Positions 34,209 to 43,009 of a DNA stretch of 64,000 nt are shown here, piece by piece. Position 1 is the first letter of the stretch; the number at the start of each line of letters is the position of its first letter. The notes under the pieces are model-generated. The model made no database searches. It saw only the letters and a list, made by a program, of their open reading frames with translations, and was not told the origin of the DNA. The position numbers were made by a program, and so were the translations under genes. Where the stretch lies: positions 62,001 to 126,000 of the forward strand of contig NZ_JACHJN010000015.1 of assembly GCF_014203665.1 (NCBI RefSeq), in the 5' to 3' direction. This DNA comes from Saccharothrix tamanrassetensis. Lineage in GTDB: Bacteria; Actinomycetota; Actinomycetes; Mycobacteriales; Pseudonocardiaceae.

Positions 34209-37200
34209 ATGGGGCACCTGCGGAGATCACTGGTCGTGGCGACGACGGCTGCGGTGGTGCTGTCGGGCGTGGGAGGCTGGTCGTCCGCGACCGCCGCACC
34301 GGGGGAGCCGACCGTGAGCGAAACGCTGTTCGCCACATCGTTCGAAGACGGGCAACCGCAGCCCAAGTGGGCGAGCACGGTGGAGACGGACGCGAACGGC
34401 ACGCCCAAGACCTCCGGCGTCGACGGCACCGACTCCACCGGCATCCCGGGCAACGTCACCGACCGGGTCGTCGACGTCGCGGCCGGCTCGGAGCACGCCG
34501 AAGCCGGTGAGGTCAAGGAGAACCTGGTCGACGGCAACACCGCGTCGAAGTGGCTGGCCTTCGCGCCGACCGGGTGGGCGCGGTTCACCTTCCCCGAGCC
34601 GGTCGCGGTCCGGCGGTACGCCCTGACCTCGGCCAACGACGCCCCCGAGCGCGACCCGAAGGACTGGGCGCTGCGCGGCTCGAACGACGGCTCGGCGTGG
34701 ACGACGATCGACACGCGGGCCGGTGAAGCGTTCGCCTCGCGCTTCCAGACCAAGCTCTACGACATGCCGAACACCACCGAGTTCCGCTTCTACCAGCTGG
34801 ACATCACGGCGAACCACGGTGACGCCGGACTGATGCAGCTGGCCGAGGTCCAGTTCTCGGACGGCTCCACCACGCCGCCCGCGCGGAACATGCGCACCAC
34901 CGTGGGCAGGGGCGCCGTCGGCGGCTACAACGCGAAGGCGGGCGCGGGCTTCACAGGCGTGAAAGCGTTGCGGTACCAGGGAACGCACGTCGCCACCGGG
35001 CGCGGGTACTCGTACAACAAGGTGTTCGAGGTCGACATCCCGGTGACGTCCTCGACCGAGCTGTCGTACCTGATCTTCCCGTCGTTCATCACCGACGACC
35101 TGGACTACCCGAGCACGTTCGCGTCGGTGGACCTGGCGTTCTCGGACGGCACCTACCTGAGCGGGCTGGGGGCGCGCGACCAGCACGGGTTCGAGCTGTC
35201 GCCGGGCGGCCAGGGCGCGGCGAAGTCGTTGTACACCAACCAGTGGAACCGGGTCGCGTCCGTCGTGGGATCGGTGGCGGCGGGCAAGACGATCAAGCGG
35301 ATCCTGGTGGCGTACGACAACCCCGAGGGGCCGGGCGCGTTCAACGGCTGGATCGACGACATCACCGTGAGGTCCGCGCCGGTCGTGGTCGAACGGGCGC
35401 GGCCGACGGACCACGTGCTCACCACCCGCGGCACGAACTCCAGCGGGAGTTTCTCGCGCGGCAACAACTTCCCGGCCACGGCCGTGCCGCACGGGTTCAA
35501 CTTCTGGTCGCCCATGACGAACGCGGGCTCGATCAGCTGGCTCTACGAGTACGCCAAGGGCAACAACCGGGACAACCTGCCGACGTTGCAGGCGTTCACC
35601 GCGAGCCACGAGCCCAGCCCGTGGATGGGGGACCGGCAGACGTTCCAGGTGATGCCGTCGACCGGCACGCCGACCGCCGACCGCGCGCTGCGGTCCTTGC
35701 CGTTCAAGCACGAGAACGAGACCGCGCGGGCGCACTACTACGGCGTGGAGTTCGAGAACGGGATGCGTGCCGAGATCGCGCCGACCGACCACGCCGCGCT
35801 GTTCCGCTTCACGTTCACCGAGGGCACGTCGAACCTGGTGTTCGACAACGTGAACAACAGCGGTGGTCTCACGCTGGACCCTGCCTCCGGCGTCGTCACC
35901 GGCTTCTCCGACGTCAAGAGCGGCCTGTCGACCGGTGCGACGCGGCTGTTCGTGTACGGCGTGGTGGACCGCCCGGTGAAGGCGAGCGGGCGGCTGACCG
36001 GCGCGGGCCGGGACGACGTCGCGGGCTACCTCCAGTTCGACACGTCGGCGGACAAGACCGTGACGCTGCGGATCGCCACCTCGTTGATCGGCGTGGAGCA
36101 GGCCCGTCGCAACCTGGAACTCGAAGTGTCCAGTTCGGACACCTTCGAGTCGGTGCGCGACCGGGCACAGCGGGCGTGGGACGAGATCCTGCGGGTGGTG
36201 GAGGTCGAAGGCGCCACGGAGGACCAGCTGACCACGCTGTACTCCAACCTGTACCGGCTCTACCTGTACCCGAACTCCGGCTTCGAGAACGTCGGCACGG
36301 CTGCCGAGCCGGAGTACCGGTACGCGTCGCCCGTGCAACCGGCCGGGCCGTCGACACCGACCCGGACCGGCGCGAAGGTCGTGGACGGCAAGGTCTACGT
36401 CAACAACGGGTTCTGGGACACCTACCGCACGACGTGGCCCGCCTACAGCCTGCTCACCCCGTCGAGAGCGGGGGAGCTGGTGGACGGGTTCGTGCAGCAG
36501 TACCGCGACGGCGGCTGGATCTCGCGCTGGTCCTCGCCCGGCTACGCCAACCTGATGACCGGCACCAGTTCGGACGTGGCGTTCGCGGACGCGTTCGTCA
36601 AGGGCGTCGAGGGCTTCGACGTCAAGGCGGCGTTCGACGCGGCGGTGAAGAACGCGACCGTCGCGCCGCCGAACGCGGGCGTCGGCCGCAAGGGCCTGGA
36701 CACCTCGATCTTCACCGGCTACACCGCCACCGCCACCGGCGAAGGCATGTCGTGGGCGATCGAGGGCTACGTCAACGACCACGGCATCGCCAACATGGCC
36801 AAGGCGTTGCACGAGCAGACCGGCCAGGCGGACTACCTGGCCCAGTACGAGTACTTCGCGAACCGGGCGCAGAACTACGTCCACCTGTTCGACCCGAACA
36901 CGAAGTTCTTCCAGGGACGCAAACCGGACGGCTCCTGGCGGGTGCCGGCCGCCGAGTACGACCCGCGCGAGTGGGGCCACGACTACACCGAGACCGACGG
37001 CTGGAACATGGCGTTCTCGGTGCCGCACGACGGTCAAGGGCTGGCGAACCTGTACGGCGGGCGGGAAGCGCTGGCGCAGAAGCTGGACGAGTTCTTCGCC
37101 ACGCCGGAGACCGCGAAGTTCCCCGGCTCGTACGGCGGCGTCATCCACGAGATGACCGAGGCGCGGGACGTGCGGATGGGGCAGCTCGGGCACAGCAACC

Positions 37201-38468
37201 AGGTGTCGCACCACATCACCTACATGTACGACTACGCCGGGCAGCCGTGGAAGACGCAGGAGAAGGTCCGCGAGATCCTGTCCCGGCTCTACCTGGGCAG
37301 CGAGATCGGCCAGGGCTACCCCGGTGACGAGGACAACGGCGAGCAGTCGGCGTGGTACCTGTTCAGCGCCCTGGGCTTCTACCCGTTGCAGATGGGCAAC
37401 CCCACCTACGCGATCGGTTCTCCGCTGTTCACCAGGATGACGGTGAACCTGGAGAACGGTCGCAAGCTCGTGGTGAACGCGCCGAAGAACAGCGCCCGCA
37501 ACATCTACGTGCAGTCGTTGAAGGTCAACGGGAAGCAGTGGGACAAGGCCTACCTGCCGCACGCCGAGATCGCGCAGGGCGGCACGCTCGACTTCGAGAT
37601 GGGCTCCACGCCGTCGAAGTGGGCCACGGGAGCGGACGCCGCGCCGCCGTCGCCGACCACCGGCACGGAACCGGCCAAGCCGCTGCGGGACGTGACCTCG
37701 TCGGCGACCGTCACCGGCTCGCGTGCGGTGACCTCGTTGCTGGACAACACTTCCCAGACGTCCGGCAGCGTGTCGTGGCTCCAGGTCGACCTGCCGGACA
37801 AGAAGGAGAAGGCGGAGTTCTACACGCTGACGTCCGGCAAGGACTCCGGCGACCCGGTTTCGTGGGTCCTGAAGGGTTCGTACGACGGGAAGAACTGGTC
37901 CACCGTGGATGAACGCTCCGGTGAGGTCTTCGCGTGGCGGCAGCAGACCAGGGCGTTCAAGATCCCGCAGGCCGGGCACTACCGGCACTACCGGCTGGAG
38001 TTCCCGTCCACGGCCACGTTGGCCGAAGTCGAGTTGCTGGCGAAGCCGTTCGTCACGTGCACGACAACCATCACCGACGAGCACCGGGGGCCGTTACAGG
38101 TGCGCGGCGTTACGTGCGTGGACGGCGGCACGGTCACCGGCCCGGTGGTGGTGAACGCCGGCGCGTCGCTGTACGTCTTCGGCGGGAAGCTGCGAGGGCC
38201 TGTGTCGGCGTCCGGCGCGGCGGCGTTGGTGCTGGTGGACACCGAGGTCCGCGGTCCGGTCACGGTCACCGGCTCGACCGGTGAGGTGGCGGTCGAGCAC
38301 TCGGCGGTCGGTCCGGTCGACCTGGTCGCCAACCGGGGCGGCACGGTGGTCGCGGCGAACACCGTGGGCGGGCCGCTGTCCTGCACGACCAGCGACCCGC
38401 CGCCGGTGGACAACGGATGGGCGAACGAGGTGCGTGGGCCGAAGATCGGCCAGTGCGCGAAGCTGTGA
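34209..38468 (+). CDS. Secreted multidomain GH92 alpha-mannosidase
   Basis: 1419 residues. Signal peptide to about residue 30. A discoidin (F5/8 type C) domain at about 60-215 (VDGNTASKWLAF, FRFYQLDITANHGDAGLMQLAEVQFSDG) and a beta-sandwich to about 395. The GH92 catalytic region spans about 397-1145: VPHGFNFWSPMTN, VYVNNGFWDTYRTTWPAYSLL, ETDGWNMAFSVPHDGQGL, HEMTEARDVRMGQLGHSNQVSHH and GYPGDEDNGEQSAWY (Ca-dependent active-site loops). A second discoidin domain lies at about 1165-1280, then a C-terminal solenoid-like tail with repeated RGPVxV/xGPVxV motifs. GH92 enzymes remove alpha-mannose from N-glycans or mannans. The divergent ROK protein is the likely regulator. Confidence 0.92.
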   Translation: MGHLRRSLVVATTAAVVLSGVGGWSSATAAPGEPTVSETLFATSFEDGQPQPKWASTVETDANGTPKTSGVDGTDSTGIPGNVTDRVVDVAAGSEHAEAGEVKENLVDGNTASKWLAFAPTGWARFTFPEPVAVRRYALTSANDAPERDPKDWALRGSNDGSAWTTIDTRAGEAFASRFQTKLYDMPNTTEFRFYQLDITANHGDAGLMQLAEVQFSDGSTTPPARNMRTTVGRGAVGGYNAKAGAGFTGVKALRYQGTHVATGRGYSYNKVFEVDIPVTSSTELSYLIFPSFITDDLDYPSTFASVDLAFSDGTYLSGLGARDQHGFELSPGGQGAAKSLYTNQWNRVASVVGSVAAGKTIKRILVAYDNPEGPGAFNGWIDDITVRSAPVVVERARPTDHVLTTRGTNSSGSFSRGNNFPATAVPHGFNFWSPMTNAGSISWLYEYAKGNNRDNLPTLQAFTASHEPSPWMGDRQTFQVMPSTGTPTADRALRSLPFKHENETARAHYYGVEFENGMRAEIAPTDHAALFRFTFTEGTSNLVFDNVNNSGGLTLDPASGVVTGFSDVKSGLSTGATRLFVYGVVDRPVKASGRLTGAGRDDVAGYLQFDTSADKTVTLRIATSLIGVEQARRNLELEVSSSDTFESVRDRAQRAWDEILRVVEVEGATEDQLTTLYSNLYRLYLYPNSGFENVGTAAEPEYRYASPVQPAGPSTPTRTGAKVVDGKVYVNNGFWDTYRTTWPAYSLLTPSRAGELVDGFVQQYRDGGWISRWSSPGYANLMTGTSSDVAFADAFVKGVEGFDVKAAFDAAVKNATVAPPNAGVGRKGLDTSIFTGYTATATGEGMSWAIEGYVNDHGIANMAKALHEQTGQADYLAQYEYFANRAQNYVHLFDPNTKFFQGRKPDGSWRVPAAEYDPREWGHDYTETDGWNMAFSVPHDGQGLANLYGGREALAQKLDEFFATPETAKFPGSYGGVIHEMTEARDVRMGQLGHSNQVSHHITYMYDYAGQPWKTQEKVREILSRLYLGSEIGQGYPGDEDNGEQSAWYLFSALGFYPLQMGNPTYAIGSPLFTRMTVNLENGRKLVVNAPKNSARNIYVQSLKVNGKQWDKAYLPHAEIAQGGTLDFEMGSTPSKWATGADAAPPSPTTGTEPAKPLRDVTSSATVTGSRAVTSLLDNTSQTSGSVSWLQVDLPDKKEKAEFYTLTSGKDSGDPVSWVLKGSYDGKNWSTVDERSGEVFAWRQQTRAFKIPQAGHYRHYRLEFPSTATLAEVELLAKPFVTCTTTITDEHRGPLQVRGVTCVDGGTVTGPVVVNAGASLYVFGGKLRGPVSASGAAALVLVDTEVRGPVTVTGSTGEVAVEHSAVGPVDLVANRGGTVVAANTVGGPLSCTTSDPPPVDNGWANEVRGPKIGQCAKL

Positions 38469-38524
38469 CGACCGGCGCCGTGATTTCCAGCGCCGTGACG
38501 ACCGGCGCTGTGACGACCGGCGCG
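38465..38524 (+). repeat. 15-bp tandem repeat, four units
   Basis: Units GTGACGACCGGCGCC, GTGATTTCCAGCGCC, GTGACGACCGGCGCT and GTGACGACCGGCGCG follow each other without gap, beginning inside the GH92 stop codon. Unit 2 is degenerate. In one frame they encode VTTGA repeats, but no gene contains them. The gap is convergent, so slippage or a terminator role is possible. Confidence 0.7.
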
Positions 38525-38547
38525 GCTGGGGCTCCGCTCGGGCCGCG

Positions 38548-39102
38548 CTACGCCTTCCGCCCGGTGAGGCCGAGCACGCGGTCGAGCATCGGCGCGTCGT
38601 CCGGGACGGGCACCTCGGGGCCGTAGAGGCCCAACTCCCGGCCCATCCCGGCACTGCCCAGCAGGTCGCGGTGCACGAACGCCAGCAGGTCCCCGTCCCA
38701 CACCGGCCGCAGGCCGACGGCGGTGGCCAGGTCCCAGCCGTGGACCAGCACCTCGGTCACCGTCATGCCGCCGACCACCTCGGCGGGCAGCTCCTGCGGC
38801 GAGCCCACGCTCGTCACGCCCGTCCAAGCCGCGGGTGCGCTCCACGCCGTTGCCGTGCGTTCGAGCTGCTCGGCCAGGCGCGGCTGCCAGCCGTCCAGGT
38901 CGACGTCCGCTTCCGCGCCGGCGGGCGTGAAGGGCGGCTCCTTGCGGGCGGCGGCTTCCAGGGCCGGGCCCCAGAACAGCAGGTGCCGGATCAGCCGGCG
39001 CACGTCGAACTCCGCGCACGGCGTCGGGGCGTCCAACTGGTCGGACCGGATGTCGTCGATGATGCCCAGGACGGGAGCCGCGGCCTGTTCAACCAAGTTC
39101 AT
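38548..39102 (-). CDS. TIGR03086-family (mycothiol-type DinB-like) protein
   Basis: About 184 residues from the ATG at 39100-39102 (MNLVEQAAAPVLGIIDDIRSDQLDAPTPCAEFDVRRLIRHLLFWGP). A longer start at 39153 is possible but would occupy the divergent promoter. The pattern LDAPTPCxEFDVRxLxxH, a second helix pair, and TVTEVLVHGWDLATAVG with the HGWD metal-binding motif mark the TIGR03086 subfamily of mycothiol-dependent maleylpyruvate-isomerase-like proteins. They are metal-binding and cytosolic, perhaps in thiol-dependent detoxification. The substrate is unknown. The AraC-type neighbour is divergent. Confidence 0.88.
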   Translation of the reverse strand: MNLVEQAAAPVLGIIDDIRSDQLDAPTPCAEFDVRRLIRHLLFWGPALEAAARKEPPFTPAGAEADVDLDGWQPRLAEQLERTATAWSAPAAWTGVTSVGSPQELPAEVVGGMTVTEVLVHGWDLATAVGLRPVWDGDLLAFVHRDLLGSAGMGRELGLYGPEVPVPDDAPMLDRVLGLTGRKA

Positions 39103-39164
39103 GCCGGCACGGTACGGGCCGGGCTCGTCGGGGGTATTGAACAAACGCGACATACCCTGACCTG

Positions 39165-39941
39165 GTGCGGGACGAGCGGGAACTGGACTGGCGGAGGCAT
39201 CAGCGGCACGAGTTCCGGCTGCCCTCCGACGATCTCGCGCCCTACGTCGTCCGGTACTGGATCGTGGAGTGGTCCTACGAACGGCCGTACCGGCAGCTGA
39301 TCGTGCCGTACCCGAACGTGCACCTGGTCTTCCGCGACGGGCAGGCGTCGGTCAGCGGGGTGGCGAGCCGGCACGCGTTCCGGGAACTCGACGGCGACGG
39401 TCGGGTGCTCGGCGTGATGTTCCGCCCGGGCCGCTTCCGGGCGTTCCTGGGTGCGCCGGTCCGGTCGCTGACGGACCGGACCGTGCCGTCGGCGTTCCCC
39501 GACCTGCCCGGTGCGGTGGACGTGCCGGCGGTGGAGGCGATGCTGCGATCGTGCCTACCGGCGGACCCGGACCCGGCGGCCGAACTCGCGGCCGGGATCG
39601 TGGAGACGATCATCGCCCGGCCGGAGATCACCAGGGTGTCCGTGCTGGCCGAGGAGACCGGGCGCAGCCCGCGGCAGTTGCAGCGGCTGTTCGCCGAGCA
39701 CGTCGGCGTCGGCCCGAAGTGGGTCATCCGGCGCTACCGGCTGCACGAGGTGACCGAGCGGATGGCGGCCGGCGGGCGGATCGACTGGGCGGCGCTCGCG
39801 GCCGGCCTCGGCTACGCCGACCAGGCGCACTTCGTCCGCGACTTCACCGCGATGTTCGGCGAGACCCCGACCGGCTACGCGGCCCGGTATCACCAGGAGA
39901 TCTCCCGGCACCGCTTGGCGGAATCGCCGGGCTCGACCTGA
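39165..39941 (+). CDS. AraC-family transcriptional regulator
   Basis: 258 residues. The N-terminal DUF6597-type sensory domain contains LAPYVVRYWIVEWSYERPYRQLIVPYPNVHLVF and MFRPGRFRAFLGAPVRSLTDR. The C-terminal AraC double helix-turn-helix reads RVSVLAEETGRSPRQLQRLFAEHVGVGPKWVIRRYRLHE and DWAALAAGLGYADQAHFVRDFTAMFGETPTGY. GTG start at 39165, with TACCCT 6 bp before it. Divergent from the TIGR03086 gene, its probable target. The last 52 bp overlap the convergent CDF transporter gene. Confidence 0.92.
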   Translation: MRDERELDWRRHQRHEFRLPSDDLAPYVVRYWIVEWSYERPYRQLIVPYPNVHLVFRDGQASVSGVASRHAFRELDGDGRVLGVMFRPGRFRAFLGAPVRSLTDRTVPSAFPDLPGAVDVPAVEAMLRSCLPADPDPAAELAAGIVETIIARPEITRVSVLAEETGRSPRQLQRLFAEHVGVGPKWVIRRYRLHEVTERMAAGGRIDWAALAAGLGYADQAHFVRDFTAMFGETPTGYAARYHQEISRHRLAESPGST

Positions 39942-40798
39942 AGCGTGGCGTGCTCGATGTGGTACCGGTCGGCGAGCAGCGTCTGCGCCGCCTCCAGCAC
40001 CACGACCGGGTCGGCGTCCGCGTGGGTGGTGAGGTGCGCCGAGGCGACCTCCATGCCCGACGTCAGCGTCCACACGTGCAGGTCGTGCGCCTCCTCCACG
40101 CCGTCCAGCCGGCCGAGTTCGGCCTGCATCGCGTCGATGTCGAGCCGCTCCGGGGCGTGCTGGAACAGGATCCGCAACGCGCCCGCGGCGAGCTTCCACG
40201 TGCGCGGCAGCACCCACAGGCCGATCGCGACACCCATGACCGGGTCGGCGTAGCGCCAGCCGAAGACCAGCGTCACCGCGCCGCTGACGAGCACGCCGAC
40301 CGAGCCGATGAGGTCGGCCAGCACCTCCAGGTACGCGCCGCGCACGTTGATGCTGTCCTTCGCGCCCTCGCGGAGCATCAGGAACGAGGCGACGTTCGCC
40401 ACCAGCCCGGCGGCGGCGGCCAGCACGACCGGCAGGCCGGGCACCTCGGGCGGGTTGCCGAACCGCCCGAAGGCCTCGAACACCACGTACCCGGCCACGC
40501 CGAACAGCAGCACGGCGTTGGCCAGCGCGGCGAGCACCTCGGCCCGGTACAGGCCGAACGTGCGGCTGCCCTGGAACGAGGCGCGGCGGGCCAGCAGGAT
40601 CGCGGTGAGGGCCATGCCCACGCCCAGGACGTCGGTGAGCATGTGGGCGGCGTCGGAGATGAGCGCAAGCGATTGCGTCGCGAAGCCGACCGCGAACTCG
40701 AGGACCATGAAGGCCGCCCCGATGCCGAACGCGATCCACAACTTGCCGAGGTGCTTCGCGCTCCCCGAGGAGACCCCGTGGCCGTGACCGTGACCCAT
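39890..40798 (-). CDS. Cation diffusion facilitator (zinc/metal efflux) transporter
   Basis: 302 residues with a His-rich start (MGHGHGHG), six membrane helices and a C-terminal cytoplasmic domain (LDGVEEAHDLHVWTLTSGMEVASAHLTTHADAD). Helix 2 carries SDAAHMLTD and helix 5 has VRGAYLEVLADLIGSVGVLVSG. The usual HxxxD of helix 5 is YxxxLAD here, with Asp kept. The family exports Zn, Co or Cd in exchange for protons. A palindrome in the AT-rich promoter at 40817 suggests control by a metal sensor, but none is nearby. Confidence 0.92.
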   Translation of the reverse strand: MGHGHGHGVSSGSAKHLGKLWIAFGIGAAFMVLEFAVGFATQSLALISDAAHMLTDVLGVGMALTAILLARRASFQGSRTFGLYRAEVLAALANAVLLFGVAGYVVFEAFGRFGNPPEVPGLPVVLAAAAGLVANVASFLMLREGAKDSINVRGAYLEVLADLIGSVGVLVSGAVTLVFGWRYADPVMGVAIGLWVLPRTWKLAAGALRILFQHAPERLDIDAMQAELGRLDGVEEAHDLHVWTLTSGMEVASAHLTTHADADPVVVLEAAQTLLADRYHIEHATLQVEPGDSAKRCREISW

Positions 40799-40816
40799 AG
40801 GGGAAACATATAGTCA

Positions 40817-40826
40817 CATGCGCATG
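40817..40826. promoter_or_regulatory. Palindrome in CDF promoter
   Basis: CATGCGCATG is a perfect 10-bp palindrome within the AT-rich ATATAGTCACATGCGCATGA stretch, 19-28 bp upstream of the CDF start. It resembles the centre of ArsR/SmtB-type metal-sensor operators. Assignment is inference. Confidence 0.4.
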
Positions 40827-40840
40827 AGTGCAACCGGCCG

Positions 40841-42430
40841 TTAGACGGGGTTGACCACCCGTCCCAGCGCACGGACGAGGCGAGGTGAGACCCGGTTCGC
40901 GAAGCGCACGAACTTGGCCTCCGCGGTCACCGGCACGATCGTCCTGTTGCGTTGTACCGCCCGCAACACCTGGTCGGCCACCCTCTCCGGTCGGAAACCA
41001 CGCAGTCGATAAGCCTTGCCGGCCTTCTGCCGCTTCGCAACCTGTTCTGCGTCACCCGTTCCGGCGAACCGCGTGGTCGCTGTGATGTTCGTGTCCACCA
41101 CACCCGGACAGATCGCGCTGACCCCGACGCCGTGCGGCCGGAGTTCGGCGGCGAGGCACTGGGCGAGCATCAGGACGGCGGCCTTCGTGGTCGAGTAGGC
41201 GGGCAGCGCGGGCGTGGGGAAGAACCCGGCCATCGAGGCGGTCACGACCAGGTGGCCGCCCTGGGCGCGTTCGACCAGCAGGGGAGCGAACGCCCGAAGC
41301 GTGTGCACGACCCCCCAGAGGTTGACGTCCACCACCCTGCGCCAGTCCTCCTCCGAGGTCTGGAGGAACGGGCCGGCCAGCCCGACCCCGGCGTTGGCGA
41401 CCACCACGTCCGGCACGCCGTGCCGCTGCTTGATCCGTCGGGCGAGCTCGTGCGTGGCCGCGCTGTCCGTCACGTCGAGCCCGTACGCGTGCCCCCGTGC
41501 CTCTGCTGCGGTCTTCTCGGCGGTGTCGAGATCGATGTCCACCGCGATGACCTCGGCTCCCTCCCGCGCGAACCGCAACGCGGTCGCCCTCCCGATGCCG
41601 CTGCCCGCCCCCGTGACGACGACAAGCTGCCGGCGGGCCTTGCCGTCGATGAAGTCCTCAACCATCCGTGCGACCTGCTCGGGGTGGGTTCGCGGAGCCC
41701 AGTGCCCGGCGAACAGCGGGCGGCGCGTGAGGTCCGCCGTCCACGGCTCGGCGGCCTCCAGGTGCTTCTCCGACACGTACGGGTCGTTCTGCAAGGCGAT
41801 CTGCTGCACCCGGACCGCGACCCGACGAGGCGCCCCACCGTGTCCGATGTTCGCCCGGTACAGCTCCAGCCCGTTCACCAGCTCCCGGTGGCCGGCGTTC
41901 AGCCGCCGCCGGACCCAAGGCATCCGCCACACCAGCTCGGGCACCACCGGAACCTTGAACCCGGCGATGTACCAGGACTTCCACACCAGCCCCAACACCG
42001 CGGCCGGGTTGTGCCGATGCCGCCGCACCCAGTCGCCGACATGACCGAGGTCGGGCCCGGAGATGCTGGTGAAGGACAGGAACGCCTCAGGGTGCCGGGC
42101 AACGGCCTGCCACCCGATGACAGATCCCCAGTCATGCCCGACCAGGTGAACCGGCCCCCGATCCCCGACCACCCGCAACAGGTCCCCGACCAACGCCCCC
42201 ATCCGGTACCCACTGCGCTCCGCGGGCCGCCCGGACCCACCGGCTCCCCGAACGTCGAACCGAACAACCCGGAACCGCCCCCGAAGCGCCCGAACCACCC
42301 CGTCCCACACCCGGAGGTCGTCCGGGAAGCCATGCGCCAACACCACCGCAGGCGCCCCCTCCACCCCCTCCTCCCAAACCCGAACCCGCAGCTCACCAAC
42401 CTCGACGAAACGCTCACGCGCCGGATCCAT
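40841..42430 (-). CDS. EphD-like fusion: alpha/beta hydrolase plus short-chain dehydrogenase
   Basis: 529 residues. Residues 1-270 are an epoxide-hydrolase-type alpha/beta hydrolase with the oxyanion motif AHGFPDD, the nucleophile elbow GHDWGS (Asp as nucleophile) and a C-terminal APRTHPEQV His. Residues 275-529 are a short-chain dehydrogenase with TGAGSGIGRATA (NAD(P) binding), VVANAGVGLAGP, an active site S-x-YSTTKAA and ICPGVVDTNI. The same order of domains is found in mycobacterial EphD, which has been linked to mycolic-acid and epoxide metabolism. Probably opens an epoxide and oxidises the diol or a related lipid. Just upstream of the tRNA-Arg gene, on the opposite strand. Confidence 0.9.
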   Translation of the reverse strand: MDPARERFVEVGELRVRVWEEGVEGAPAVVLAHGFPDDLRVWDGVVRALRGRFRVVRFDVRGAGGSGRPAERSGYRMGALVGDLLRVVGDRGPVHLVGHDWGSVIGWQAVARHPEAFLSFTSISGPDLGHVGDWVRRHRHNPAAVLGLVWKSWYIAGFKVPVVPELVWRMPWVRRRLNAGHRELVNGLELYRANIGHGGAPRRVAVRVQQIALQNDPYVSEKHLEAAEPWTADLTRRPLFAGHWAPRTHPEQVARMVEDFIDGKARRQLVVVTGAGSGIGRATALRFAREGAEVIAVDIDLDTAEKTAAEARGHAYGLDVTDSAATHELARRIKQRHGVPDVVVANAGVGLAGPFLQTSEEDWRRVVDVNLWGVVHTLRAFAPLLVERAQGGHLVVTASMAGFFPTPALPAYSTTKAAVLMLAQCLAAELRPHGVGVSAICPGVVDTNITATTRFAGTGDAEQVAKRQKAGKAYRLRGFRPERVADQVLRAVQRNRTIVPVTAEAKFVRFANRVSPRLVRALGRVVNPV

Positions 42431-42495
42431 GATCCGGAGGGTAGGGGGTGCGAACCCCCTCGCCCACCCCTGCTAAGCTTCTTCCCGTAGCTGCG

Positions 42496-42570
42496 GCCCC
42501 CGTAGCTCAGGGGATAGAGCACCGCCCTCCGGAGGCGGGTGCGCAGGTTCGAATCCTGCCGGGGGCACCA
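42496..42570 (+). tRNA. tRNA-Arg (anticodon CCG)
   Basis: A 75-base cloverleaf. Acceptor GCCCCCG (42496-42502) pairs with CGGGGGC (42560-42566). The D-arm is AGCTCAGGGGATAGAGC. The anticodon stem CCGCC/GGCGG holds loop CTCCGGA with anticodon CCG at 42529-42531. The T-arm is GCAGGTTCGAATCCTGC, and CCA is encoded. It reads CGG arginine codons and is the probable integration site of the adjacent element. Confidence 0.97.
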
Positions 42571-42608
42571 CCTCTTGACCTGGCGTTCGAGGATTCGAGC
42601 GCCTCCCA

Positions 42609-42648
42609 TGAAACCCGCGCCGTGACATCACACATGACGCGGGTTTCA
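42609..42648 (+). terminator. Hairpin downstream of tRNA-Arg
   Basis: TGAAACCCGCG and CGCGGGTTTCA are perfect 11-bp arms with an 18-base loop, 38 bp after the tRNA. Probable tRNA terminator, or part of the attachment region of the integrated element. Confidence 0.55.
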
Positions 42649-42664
42649 GCTTATCGTCCTCCTC

Positions 42665-43004
42665 ATGGCTCGTCCGGACGGCGCAACGCGCAGGGAGCGC
42701 GGCAGCATCGACTCGCTGCCGAGTGGCGCTGTGCGCGTTCGTGTGTATGCCGGTCTGGACGTGATCACCAAGCGCCGCCACTACCTCGTCGAGGTCGTCC
42801 CGGCGGGCCCGGACGCCGAGCGCCTCGCCCAGGAGGCCCGCGACCGCTTCCTCCGCGAGATCGACGAACGCTCCCATCCCCGCACCAACGCCACGGTCGG
42901 CTTCATGGTCGCCGCCCACATCACCGCAGCCCGGTTGGAGCGCACCACCCGCGAGACCTATGACGGCTATGCCCGCAAGCACATCTACCCGATCATCCGC
43001 CCCT
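42665..43004 (+). pseudogene. Truncated tyrosine-recombinase integrase (N-terminal part)
   Basis: About 113 residues match the start of an actinomycete tyrosine integrase: RRERGSIDSLPSGAVRVRVYAG, RRHYLVEVV, ERLAQEARDRFLREIDER, then the core-binding domain ARLERTTRETYDGYARKHIYPII. Similarity stops abruptly at about 43004, and the frame then runs on through unrelated sequence to 43051. The catalytic domain (R..HxxR..Y) is absent. Lying 95 bp from a tRNA-Arg, it is the relic of an element integrated there. Confidence 0.75.
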
Positions 43005-43009
43005 GGCGG

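Noticed and set aside
34227-38084. A 1285-codon minus-strand open frame opposite the GH92 gene
   Set aside because: It is the antisense shadow created by strong GC bias at third codon positions. It has no motifs, while the plus strand encodes a full GH92 enzyme.
39131-39158. TTGAAC followed by TACCCT as a promoter for the AraC gene at 39165
   Set aside because: The spacer is only 10 bp, too short for sigma70. Only the -10 position is kept as suggestive.
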